DNA from: Meghimatium bilineatum
Taxonomy: Eukaryota; Mollusca; Gastropoda; Stylommatophora; Philomycidae
Reading direction: 5' to 3'
DNA length: 64,000 bases
Assembly (NCBI GenBank): GCA_034231615.1
Contig: CM067317.1
Location: 19,861,379-19,925,378, forward strand
In this document: in pieces, positions 33,560-44,370 of the stretch
How the letters are laid out: every line of letters begins with the position of its first letter
Numbering within the stretch: the first letter of the stretch is position 1
Notes under the pieces: model-generated
Databases searched by the model: none
What the model was told of the DNA's origin: nothing
The model's input: the letters and a program-made list of their open reading frames with translations, nothing else
Translations under genes and position numbers: made by a program

Positions 33560-35020
33560 ATACAGGAAGGTGGGCCACCTCCATGAATTCATTTGTCATC
33601 ATGAGGTCCTAATGGTTGCCCCACAGCTTTACCTTCAGATCTGTCTCTTGGGGCCATATTTTATTATCATGTCATCGAAGAATGGTGTTCTTGAGTCTGG
33701 GAACCCTTTTGACATGTGCATTACTCAGTTTAGACAGCCTTCATTTTGTGGAGATGTGCTTGAAGTCTGCAGTGTCCTGTGCGGAGTCTAAAAATTGTGC
33801 TTTGCTGTGATCTGCTTAGCTTTAGAATTGGGTCCTGTGGAAAGTTAGTGCCTCTTCTCTGACTCCATGTATGTTTGTATTTTATATTGATGAGAGTTTT
33901 TGCTTCCGTTAGTGATATTCTGTTCTGGACTTGTTCTTTTTTTTTGCACCTACTTTTGCCAGCCTATCAGCTGCTTCATTTCCTGCAATTCTACAGTGTG
34001 CAGGGATCTGCTGCAGTACAACTTTATTGCTAGCAGATAGTTGATTTAAGAGTTCTACAGTTGTTTTTGTTAGCAGATCTTTGGGTTCATTTTGGATGGT
34101 CTGGAGTACTAACATTCAGTCATATTAGAAGACTATATTAGCTCTTTTGAGTCTCTGTTCCTCTAGAGCCTTTGATGCTTCTACGATTGCTTGTAGCTCT
34201 GCCTGGTAGTTTGTTGATAATTTGCCAGTAGCGATTGAGAGTAGCATTTTAGTTTTGGGGTGTATGGTATGAGTATTCGTATCCCAGCTCCTCCTTTCTT
34301 TACTGCATCCTCTGATGATCCATCCGTGAAGACATAAATCCACTGTGACCTGGGGTATTGGGTGTCTAGTTGATAAAGTGTTTTTTCCTTGAGGGCAGTA
34401 AGTGTTTCCATAGTTTTGCTCTCATTGCCTGAGATAATAAGTTTTGCAGTATATATGGGTGAGGTGTTTGCAATGTTGTAATATGCTTCTAGCTGTTCCC
34501 ATTCATCCGGATTGTTGCTGGTTACTCCTTAATTGACTTTCAAAGTTTTTTTATAGGTGATTGAAGCTTGGTATTTTCAGTTGGTTTTTGCTAGTTCATT
34601 TGTTTACTCATGCATAGGGTGATGTTTCAGTCTAAAAACTTTTGGTAATTATTGTGATTTATTCCATCCCTGCGATCTGTTAGATTTTGTAATCTTCCTG
34701 TTGCTTCCATTGACGTTAAAGGTGTTCCTTAGTCCTGCTGTTATAATTCAGAGACCTGCATTTTGAATTTTGTCCAGCTTCTGCAGATTGGTATTTGCTG
34801 CTGTTGCATATGTGTTTAATTCATATTCCAGAGTTGGAAGAATATGACCTACATAGACTTGTTTTATGGTTTTTATGTCAGCTCCCCAATCTGTTCCAGA
34901 TAGTTTTTTCATTATTTGTAGTCTGTGTGTGGCTTTTTTTCCTGTCTCTTCAATGTGTGATTCCTAAGTAAGTCTCTTGTCAAATTTTAGTCCCAGGTGA
35001 ACTGGGTTGTTTTCTTTTGG
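33560..35020 (-). pseudogene. LINE fragment: RT end, RNase H and C-terminal tail, diverged (GAA)n-LINE relative
   Basis: Minus strand from right to left: KKLSGTDWGADIK and LEYELNTYATAANTNLQKLD (RT thumb); then QWIYVFTDGSSEDAVKKGGA, LSTNYQAELQAIVEASKAL and QQIPAHCRIAGNEAADRLAK (RNase H); then IFRLRTGHCRLQAHLHKMK and a decayed knuckle (33800-33600). Stops and shifts throughout. RNase H residues are partly kept, so it is less decayed than some neighbours. Confidence 0.8.
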
Positions 35021-37019
35021 ATGTTAATATAATTATTATTAATATTTTCGTTTTGATATTAATGCATGCATTTTTAACAACTGTAAACTTGTGTTCATAA
35101 CACTGGTATGATATAGAGGAATGTCTCTTAGAGGTTAGCATGTATAAGCCCACCAGAGGCTATTTACTGTGTAACAAAACATCACAACAGTGCACACTAT
35201 GACTTTCTCACATTCAGTCCCCAAATATTCAACAAATAAATGCAAGAATCCAGCAAATCAACAAGTTTATTGTTTCAGATTTAGTTGCATGATATTGTTT
35301 GATATTGCACATGAATATCAGACCAGTGCATTCAAAACATATTTACACGCAAACACACTCTGTACAAAATATCTAACATGTTGACCACACAGACAAAGCA
35401 CACAAACAAGTTTACACAAAAAACACAGGCTGTACAGACATATTAAACAGCTAGATTTCACATACAATGATACTTAAGTATATAGCAGAATTGCTGTGAA
35501 TCATCAATTACTGTGTTAACATTATATTTACAGATACATCATTGTACCACCAGACTGTCATCCATTTTGGTTTCATCACTACGGAATAAGCGTGTAGTAA
35601 ACACCGTCAATGTCATGAGAAATTATACTTATCAGATTTGGTTTTTAAGCATTGTAGATATTTTTTTATGAGGCTCTTAAAAGCCTAACCTTTATAAAAT
35701 TTGTGGGTTTGCCAAACTACAACTTAAAAAAACATGCATAATCATTTCTTAATAATTTACAAATTTATTAATGAAATACATATAGAAAATACATATTGTG
35801 GTATCATTATATTTTAAAATGAAATAAATTTTATACTTGCTTGTATGTGCAAGATTTACACTCGTACACATTTTTTTATTACTGATTTTTTTGCCTTAAT
35901 GACCAGACAGTGCATACATTTGTTTAATTATCAGTGTCTGTGTGACTACTTTTATATGTCGATATTGTTCTTGTACAAACAATAATATATTTGTTTGATA
36001 TTGCACATGAATATCAGACCAGTGCATTAAAAACATGTTTACATGCAAACACACTGTACAGAAATATCAAACATGTCACAGACAAAGCACATAAATATTA
36101 AGCACAACAAACATGTTTACAGTGTGGTTAGATATACACTTAATAAGTGTATCTTTTCTTCTCTCATTTGCAGTCCTCAAGATTTGTTACTGCAAACACA
36201 CTCTTCTTGCATTTTATTTCAAACTGATGACCTATTTAATTTTTTTTAAATGTGTAAAGTCTAGCTTGATTCAGTCTTTCATAACAATCAAACACTGGCC
36301 ACTAACAAGATGGTTATCAATTTTCTATTTTACAAGTGATCCTTTGAAATATTTGTTCGTTGAAATAATATTTGTTCGAACTTGCCAGAAAATATGTTAT
36401 TTATTGTTTTGACCAACTACGGACAAATGTAGCAATCAGTGGCCATTGTGTTTAATCAATAACAAATTCCAACTTGCTTAGTCAGCAAATGTTCATTCTA
36501 GAGTACACAATGATGGTCTTAAATTTCAGTTTACACAAGTTTTCTACACATTTTGTTCTTGATCGAACTTTTATAGGCCTTCCTCCTAAGTTACCTACCA
36601 ACAGTAGTTCCTGTGATTGTAGCATGATCCATTCTGAAGGGCATATCTGACTTAATACTTGCTTAAGTATAATATGATGTGCATGTAATCTGATTTAGTT
36701 AATGAAAGAAGTTCTTGCTTCAAGGACATGTTTAGCCAAAATAATCAGGATTGTTCTTAGACAATTTCTGCCTGCACAGGTAACAATTTTGATATGTCCT
36801 TTCTGTCATTCTCTAACATTCTGCCATCAAAAGCTCAGTGCAACAGATATGTACAATCTCTAGCTTCTTCTAATCCATCTTCTAGTTTTACATCCAGTTT
36901 TGCAATATTAATGTCTTTTCGCTTACTTCCAGGTTAAAAATATATTAGTTACTCTACATGGACCAGTTGAATAAAAACTTTCCTAGACACTGTACAGTGG
37001 ACATTGAAAACTTCCCCAG
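35021..37019. other. AT-rich stretch with a dispersed duplication of about 110 bp
   Basis: No gene. Bases 35297-35400 and 35995-36095 are copies of one block (TTTGATATTGCACATGAATA, then TCAGACCAGTGCATT, then GCAAACACACT, then CAGACAAAGCAC), in the same orientation and about 700 bp apart. Confidence 0.55.
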
Positions 37020-37040
37020 AAACTGTACAGTGACATTGAC

Positions 37041-37455
37041 GACTTTCTTTGTTTTGTCATTGGATGCTTGCAGACTGCACAATCACAAAGTGCAGTGACC
37101 AGACAATTTAATGTGGTTAGAAGCACCATTAGTCGTCTTTGGAGGCGATTTCAACAATCTGGCTCAGTGGAAGACCGGCTGCACAGTGGAAGACCCAGAG
37201 TCACAACTCCTGCCGAAGACCACTTTATACTATTGCATCACCTGAGGAATCAGTTTGCATCTGTGTCCTCTACAGTCCAGTCAATGTCAGCAGTTCAATG
37301 AATTTCAGATCAAACGGTCAAGAACCTGCTGCATGATGCTAGTGTTTGGGCTAGGAGATTTCCTGTTCTTACAGACCAGCATGACTGCAGTTGGCAAACC
37401 AGCATCATCAATGGACCATTGGTAATTACTGGTGATGAGTTTGGTTTAGTTAAAA
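37041..37455 (+). pseudogene. Tc1-like transposase N-terminal fragment
   Basis: QTAQSQSAVTRQFNVVRSTI followed by SRLWRRFQQSGSVEDR, then HSGRPRVTTPAED and, past a stop, ISDQTVKNLLHDA. This is the paired HTH DNA-binding region and the GRPR hinge of Tc1/mariner transposases. The DDE catalytic domain is missing apart from a short GDEFGL-like trace, so the copy is inactive. Confidence 0.85.
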
Positions 37456-37558
37456 TCTGAAAGTTTCTTCATGCCAAGGTTGAAGCGTTAATTCAGTAAA
37501 ATAAAATTTGGCTACGTTTAAAATAATGTTGCGTTTTTGTGTGTGATTTTTTTGAACA

Positions 37559-37615
<57 letters not shown>

Positions 37616-38239
37616 GAGAACTGTGGTTGTATGTTCTGTCCGACTTTTAAAAAGTGCTCCATCAGTAATACAATGGATGGAAGTGTGAGCAGTGATATCT
37701 TTAAGGATGATGCAGATGATGAAAATGTACCAGTTGAAAGTGAGAGACATGATATCCACTCTAATGTTCCCATGACACGATGAAGTCCATGAACTGTTAA
37801 AAAATTCAGAGAGTGATTGAGACTTCAAAAGATGTGAATGGCTTTTTCTACCGGTAGGTTTATTTTTCTGTTACCAGGTACATTATTTGACAGTATTCTG
37901 TGTTTTCCTTTTTGTGCTTCTATGGGAGATTAAAAAACAAACAGTTTTTCATAGTGCAAGCATATACGCTGAAATCCCTCGATAGCAGAAAAAAATACAA
38001 ATATTCTCGTCTCATATTTGAAAATGTATGATATATTTCAAGTAAATATGATACAGTTTGTTTTTCTGCTAATGTTTTTAAATCCATGGGTAAAGTGAAC
38101 ACAATAAAGGTAATCAGTAATATCTGCACTGCATGTGCAATAACTTTAGTAGATATGCTAGTGACTTTCTAACCAAATGGCCTAAAACAGCAAGTCGTTC
38201 AAAAACGTGAATGCACAATTTTGGTGTTTGCTTGTTTGA
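37456..38239. other. Unassigned stretch with (TA)n
   Basis: It contains a (TA)26-type run at 37561-37612. The frame at 37620-37783 has an acidic end but no recognised domain. A pogo-like phrase (GAAATCCCTCGATAGCAG) near 37970 may be another MITE remnant. Confidence 0.4.
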
Positions 38240-39180
38240 AAATTCCCAGGAATTGCAATCGATTAGCTCTTACTTCCTATATGGGGAGGACCAGAACAAT
38301 AAGTAGGAAAAATTAGAGAATGGGTGCACAGGGTTCCGCATTGCTCTCATGCGAAACCAGCGTTAGCAGATAACCAAGATCCTAAAGGTACACCCTTGTT
38401 GTGCACCCTGGAAACAGAAGTACAACGGCTTGTGTTGTGTTCTAGCCAACACTTTTAGGGATGTTGGTGGATGTAGATGGAATGAGAACAATCTGCAAAA
38501 GAAAACAAACAATATCTTCAAATCTCTGCGGCAGCACATACAATGGCGCTGTCAAAACACAATGATGCAAAGCATTGTGGCTTGGTCGGCCTAAATGTAG
38601 ATACATTGGGGGGGGGGGGGGGGCAGCGCAATGTTGATGTCCCAACATGGGTAGATGTCGCTATCATTGTGATATGGCTGCTCTCAGAGCATACATTGAA
38701 GCTGGAGATGGCAACACGTGCTAGAGGGCAGCATTGTGTATGAGAAACGATAGAGTGGCAACGAAGTTACAATTGTCCAGCATGAGACAGATTGACGGAA
38801 GTGTTGTTCACCAGTGTGCAGCACCTCTTCATGGAGGATGTATTAACATTAAGTCTAATTTGATTGTTGTCACCCTTGCCCAATATGTCTCATACAGAAG
38901 AAATTAGGTCTGGGACATGGCGGGTAGTTATGGAATGGTCTTCGTACACGAGGAAGAGTTTGATGGCTGCAAAGCACCTCGTTGGACGACAGATACACAG
39001 TGGGTGACCCAAGCAAAATACCAGCTTGTCTCGTGACATATATCCCCTCGGAGTAGAAGGTTTCTTAAATAGGCATGCATTAAACCGAAAGCTGAAGTAT
39101 CCTGGGAATGAAAGAAAACTCATAGAAACCACCCCACTGCACATATGAAGTAAGAGCAAATTGTTTGCAATTCCTGAGGA
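38240..39180 (+). repeat. Unclassified repeat T, copy with terminal inverted repeats
   Basis: The left end (CCCAGGAATTGCAATCGATT, AGCTCTTACTTCCTATATGG) is the inverted counterpart of the right end near 39130-39180, giving an imperfect inverted repeat of about 45 bp. The body is colinear with 23100-24495 but shorter. A G-run lies at 38609-38623. No reading frame. It may be a TIR DNA element, or a retroposon copy with an inverted 3' piece at its start. Confidence 0.55.
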
Positions 39181-40949
39181 AAGCAAACATTATAGATGAA
39201 AAACATTACACAAAATCTGTCAATTTTAATAACATAATTAAAGGACTTTGTCACAGCAACTAGTTCTGCTTATGTCCCCTAGTAGTTCAAAAACCTAGGG
39301 GAATGAGCTTCTCACACTTTCGTTGCCACAACTTTTTAATCCTAAGTGTTTCCCACTATCACACCCTTTTCCTTTTTAAAAAAGTTTTATTGTTTTGCAA
39401 GTGATCATTTTATGAAATCAACCAATAAGTTAGGGCTTTGAACTTTCCGATGTTCAAACCAAAATAAGCTTCCCAAAACATTTTCTGAAGATTTTATATA
39501 AACGGTTTCATTTTCATTTATTAACGAATTATTTTGTCCAACAATGGCAGTGCCATACTCCCGTTCTCAAAGTGTAGAACTATCTTGCATCAACCCATGG
39601 CCATAGATACGCTTTCAGTTAGAAGTGGGTCTTACCTAAAAAGTAAGGTTATTTGCCCATTTTCATGTGTAATTCCCTTTTTTGATGAAAATTGTGATGA
39701 CTTCTTAGCGAAAAATTCTAAAAGGGAAGGATTTTAAACTCCTTTTGGCTACATTCCTAGTACTAAAATCATCTTATTATTTGCTAAGTAGGGAGGAAAT
39801 TGAAAGGGGCTTTGTGTTTCAACAATAAAGTGTAACTTGATGACCTGTGATAAAGGGTTAATTATATAAACAAGGCTACAATCAATATAAGGTAATACTG
39901 CATGAAACTTAACAACAATTAACCTCCTAGTGATTTTAGTGATAGTCAATGTCTAAGTGGGATGTTCTAAAAACCTTTGTTTTACGTAAGTATAAACAAT
40001 GCTAGGCAGCCAGGGATTAAAAGTTAAATAAACAATGCTAAGCAGCAGGGATTAAAAATTAAATAAACAATGCTAGGCAATCAGGACTCAAAGGGTTAAC
40101 TGTACATAACCAATGCTAAGCAGACAGGGCTGATACATCAACAAATAAGCCTAGTCCATATATGAGACATTAATATGTCAAATATATACAAGAAACACTG
40201 ATATTACATGTTTACTCCTTTCTAAAATCACTTCATAGAGTTTTATATATATATATATCAATGATCTTCGGGAATCCAATAAGGTTACTTAATGATCCGT
40301 ATTTACACATCATGAATAAATCAACTCTACAAACAACTGGCTACAATAACAACAGTTCAGAATAACACATAATTGTAATTAATGCTAGAGCTTTCTTGAT
40401 TGTCCAGGATTAATAATGAAGAAACTGTTCACCCAAAACATTACATAATCTGTTCTTGATTAAAACAGTTAAATTATAATTATATATTAATACCGTACGG
40501 CATGAAGAAAAATGACTTCTGCCCTACGTGCCGCCCTTGGCACCAAAGGAACACACTATCTAACAGAAGTTGTCAGCAATAGTTTTCCATATACTTGTAT
40601 GAATAGTTCGGAAGTTATAATTACACCTACCCGGTACTTATATAGTTTAGTATAAAACTCCAGTACATGCTCAGACTGTGATTATTAGTATAGATCATTT
40701 AGTATTTATGTTGAATCCCCAGAACAAGATACAATGCACCTTCCATCTCCTACTCAGAAAATTACAGAAGAGCACTCATATTAATTAAGAACTGTTCCTA
40801 ACCTAGGCTCTAAGCATCATCTACTTCACCATATTTCCAAATGAGATCCAATTAATCTAAACACTTTTAAAACACAATATACAATTTTATTATTAAGAAT
40901 CTCAGTTAACTACAAAGCTTGTACATCTTTTCAAATTTAAACATTTGTA
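39181..40949. other. AT-rich intergenic DNA with a small tandem block
   Basis: No gene. Three to four imperfect units with CAATGCTA(A/G)GCAG..CAGGGATTAAAA occur at about 39990-40130. The rest is unassigned. Confidence 0.4.
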
Positions 40950-42170
40950 AGTTCAAGATAGTTACGATCGGCAAGCTGTTAGAAAAGATTGTTGCGTGGA
41001 AATTGTCCCCACATCTAGAGAGGAATAACAGACTACCTTCAACGCTGGATGGCAGTCGTCCAGGTAAGCAGACTTGGCACAACGTAGCTGCATTCGCGCA
41101 AGAAGTATTCGAAAGTTTTGACGCATGAATGGAGACGTGCGCGGCTGCACCTGGAAGATGCTTATAATAGAGTGCTCTTGAATTTCTTGATGACCATAAT
41201 GATGCAACTCCAAGTAAATCCTTTTATTGTCAAATGGATTGTCTCTGCACTTTTTCAGAGACAGGTTATTCATAAGTGTGGGAGTTGGACTTCGGCACCA
41301 ACAGTCATAAGTGAGCGCGGGACTACCACAAGGGTCACCTCCGTCCCCAGTATTATTTAATGTGTATAAAGTTCAAATTATGAGCTGTAAGATTGCAGCA
41401 CTGGGGAGAACTATGTCCTATGCTGATGACATCTTGGTATATAGGCAGGGCAGAGATAGAGAAATGATCGCCAGGATTTTGCAGCGGGAGCTTGATCGTA
41501 TAAGGGAGTGGTGCAGTAATTCTGGAACTTTTATTAAACCATCAAAAGCATTGATAACACAGTTTTCCTGAAATAATCACATAGTAAACACGTCCATGTC
41601 ATCGGTTACTTTGAGAGGGGATGTCCTCAAGAGAACCAGCACAATGAAGAACTTGGACCGCAGTCTGAGTTTCAAAAATTATTGTAAAGGCTTATAAAAG
41701 TCTTGCGGTGATGAAAGTTATGGCTGCTGCTCAATGTGAACAGAGGCTGCTATTTCTGCTATATCAGGGATTGGTGGTGGCGGTGGTAGAGTACGCACTG
41801 GAGATTCTGACACTGAGTCAGACTCAAATAGAAAGATTGGATATAACCCAGAATGAGGCAAATGTGAATCATTTTGGAGTGTACGAGAGATACGCCGGCA
41901 AGTGCTATACAATACTTACTTGATTGCCGAACTGCAGAGCAAAGAATACAAATGTGCAGGGCATGGGACCACAACAAATGTGCAGGGCATGGGACCACTA
42001 CAAATCACTGCTGATAAAGAGCACCCTCTACACCCTGAAATTCTCAAAGTGAAAGGCATTCGACTTAAGAGAGGAAAGTCGTGGATAGGGCAAGCAGAGG
42101 ATATTATACAGAGTGTGTGCAGATTGGAGGATGTGCTATTCATACTTCTATTTCTGGATCCCATTTGAAT
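40950..42170 (+). pseudogene. LINE RT pseudogene, fourth LINE type
   Basis: Frames in order: TIGKLLEKIVAWKLSPHLER (RT start), LHLEDAYNRVLLNFLM (degraded active-site helix), GLPQGSPPSPVLFNVY, MSYADDILVYRQGRDREMIA (YADD kept), CEQRLLFLLYQGLVVAVVEY (thumb), and a C-terminal DKEHPLHPEILKVKGIRLKR then GKSWIGQAED. Several frameshifts. The 5' half (endonuclease) is absent. It runs into a 41-bp minisatellite. Confidence 0.85.
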
Positions 42171-42251
42171 GTGTCTCTCATTTTCTGTTCTGGCAGACAT
42201 TTTCTGGTGGGGAGAAAAATAGAACTGGGTAAAAGAAAGGATAGTTCAGTC

Positions 42252-42790
42252 ACTCTGTGTTTTAGTACTATTGGATTCTGTGGGGCTTCATCAATCTGTG
42301 TTTTAGTACTATTGGATTCTGTGGGGCTTCATCATTCTGTGTTTTAGTACTATTGGATTCTGTGGGGCTTCATCAATCTGTGTTTTAGTACTATTGGATT
42401 CTGTGGGGCTTCATCACTCTGTGTTTTAGTACTATTGGATTCTGTGGGGCTTCATCACTCTGTGTTTTAGTACTATTGGATTCTGTGGGGCTTCATCATT
42501 CTGTGTTTTAGTACTATTGGATTCTGCGGGGCTTCATCACTCTGTGTTTTAGTACTATTGGATTCTGTGGGGCTTCATCACTCTGTGTTTTAGTACTATT
42601 GGATTCTGCGGGGCTTCATCACTCTGTGTTTTAGTACTATTGGATTCTGCGGGGCTTCATCACTCTGTGTTTTAGTACTATTGGATTCTGCGGGGCTTCA
42701 TCATTCTGTGTTTTAGTACTATTGGATTCTGCTGGGCTTCATCACTCTGTGTTTTAGTACTATTGGATTCTGCGGGGCTTCATCACTATG
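42252..42790. repeat. 41-bp minisatellite, about 13 units
   Basis: Unit contains CTGTGTTTTAGTACTATTGG then ATTCTGYGGGGCTTCATCA. Units vary mainly at a T/C before GGGG and at the base after CATCA. The early units carry TGTGGGG and later ones TGCGGGG, so variants are positionally clustered. Confidence 0.97.
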
Positions 42791-44233
42791 ACTCTGACCA
42801 TTCGTTTGAGTTAAAATCTGCAACATTTTCTCCTATTGATGACATAGTATTAGCGCTGAAATCAGCTCCCAATGAATGGATACAAAGGGCCTATAAGTTT
42901 AGTTGAATTAGAAGAGTTTCTTCTGAGAGGTGGACCAACCTAATATATGGTGTAAATATATCTGGACCACAGAAAACAATTCAACTCATCTGATCAATAT
43001 ATTTTCCTGGATATACAGGGCAATCTGAAACACGCATCATAATACTGAAATATTCAATGCAAGGAAGGTGTTCTGTTATGATGACCTGACTATATATGGC
43101 ATAACTTAACCTCCTGATTATTCAAATGCAAGATGCAAACAATTCAACTTCTGGATATGGAGTGCTATTTTTGGTCATACAAGTTTCATGTATTCTCACA
43201 CAGTGTTCACCTGCTCACTCACAACTTTTCCAATTCCCAAAGTTCAGACACTATTCACTTTCCTCACATCCATTCGTGCCCCCTAATCAACTAAAATGTG
43301 GTTCTAAAATTATGGATGAGCCTTGCCACCCGCCCCCCCATTTCTTGCAACAGTCATCCAAAAATACTACCATACTGTTACAGTATTACTCTTTAGCATC
43401 CTGTATTACAAAATATGTCATTTTCTCTGTGACATTGAATTCTTTTTTTTTTAAACTACACATTAATTATGGAAGGTATTTGGAAAATGCAATAACTTTT
43501 ATGTTTTAGAGCTTTTTGTATAATTTGTTAATGGAATAAAGGAATGGTTACTGAATGTAATGTTGTAAGTCTTTTTCACGTATGTATGCTATCTGATAAA
43601 ATGGTGAAGATGAAAAATGCACACCATAAAGCAACATACCAGTTACTCACCTGTTCTTATCTAATATATTAAATCCAGGATAAAAATGCTGCTAAATGCC
43701 TAGGTCTATTTATTTGTGATGTCATTTCATAACCATACTAATGTGTTCATATAATATTGTCTATGAAAACAAATGAAACATGCTGATATACCAGTAAAAA
43801 AAGTTATCAGCTAGGACTAATGGTTCTATAAACTTTGATATATTCAATGCAGAATAAAGTGCATAGGCCTATTCAATTAGTGATATAATTTCATAACCAA
43901 ACTAAAGTGTTAATATATAATCTGTGAAAATAAATGAAATGCATCAATCAGCTATCACCATCAGCTATGCTGACAGAAATCAGAAGTAAAAAATAATCCT
44001 CAAAAATTACTGTTATTTTGACGAATTACATCAGCAACTAAAACAGTCACTACCTATCTATGTCACATCCTATTGAGCTGAACATTAGCAAAAAGGAAGT
44101 GAATATGTCTATTTTCATTTCCTATGTTAGCCGGATGAATAATGTTAGTTTACAATCATGATTTCCTTGTTGAAAGAGGTACATAACAATGGGCAATTAC
44201 AATGGGAAAATATATTTGGGTTTGGTAGTGAAA
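42791..44233. other. AT-rich intergenic DNA
   Basis: No supported gene. The frame at 43126-43509 lacks any domain. Two diverged blocks near 43720-43770 and 43870-43940 (ATTTCATAACCA.ACTAA.GTGTT) are a local duplication. Confidence 0.4.
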
Positions 44234-44370
44234 CTTGTAACAGAGTAATGAAGTTTTGCTAATCACTAGTTGCACACATAATAAAAACATACAAAATGAT
44301 GTTTGACCAAAAGGCCTTTATCAAGAACACAAAGAAATGATGTTTATGCATGTTAGACTCCTGATTTTAT

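Noticed and set aside
33509-33570. Acceptor-like TTACAG followed by a frame reading YDFDIFFCDQFP, reminiscent of an ALG2-type block
   Set aside because: Only about 20 codons, no partner exons, and the downstream frame runs into an antisense LINE relic.
32715-35020. Two opposing LINE fragments as one twin-primed (5'-inverted) insertion
   Set aside because: The minus-strand fragment carries its own C-terminal region (33800-33600), so the two pieces overlap in content, and their order does not fit 5' inversion. They are separate insertions.
35534-35597. Acceptor-like TTTACAG followed by 20 codons (YIIVPPDCHPFW) ending in TAG, like a terminal exon
   Set aside because: No upstream exon of matching phase was found and PLCXD already has a proper terminal exon; chance cannot be excluded.
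37561-37612. Tyr-Ile repeat peptides in three frames
   Set aside because: Translation of a (TA)n microsatellite.
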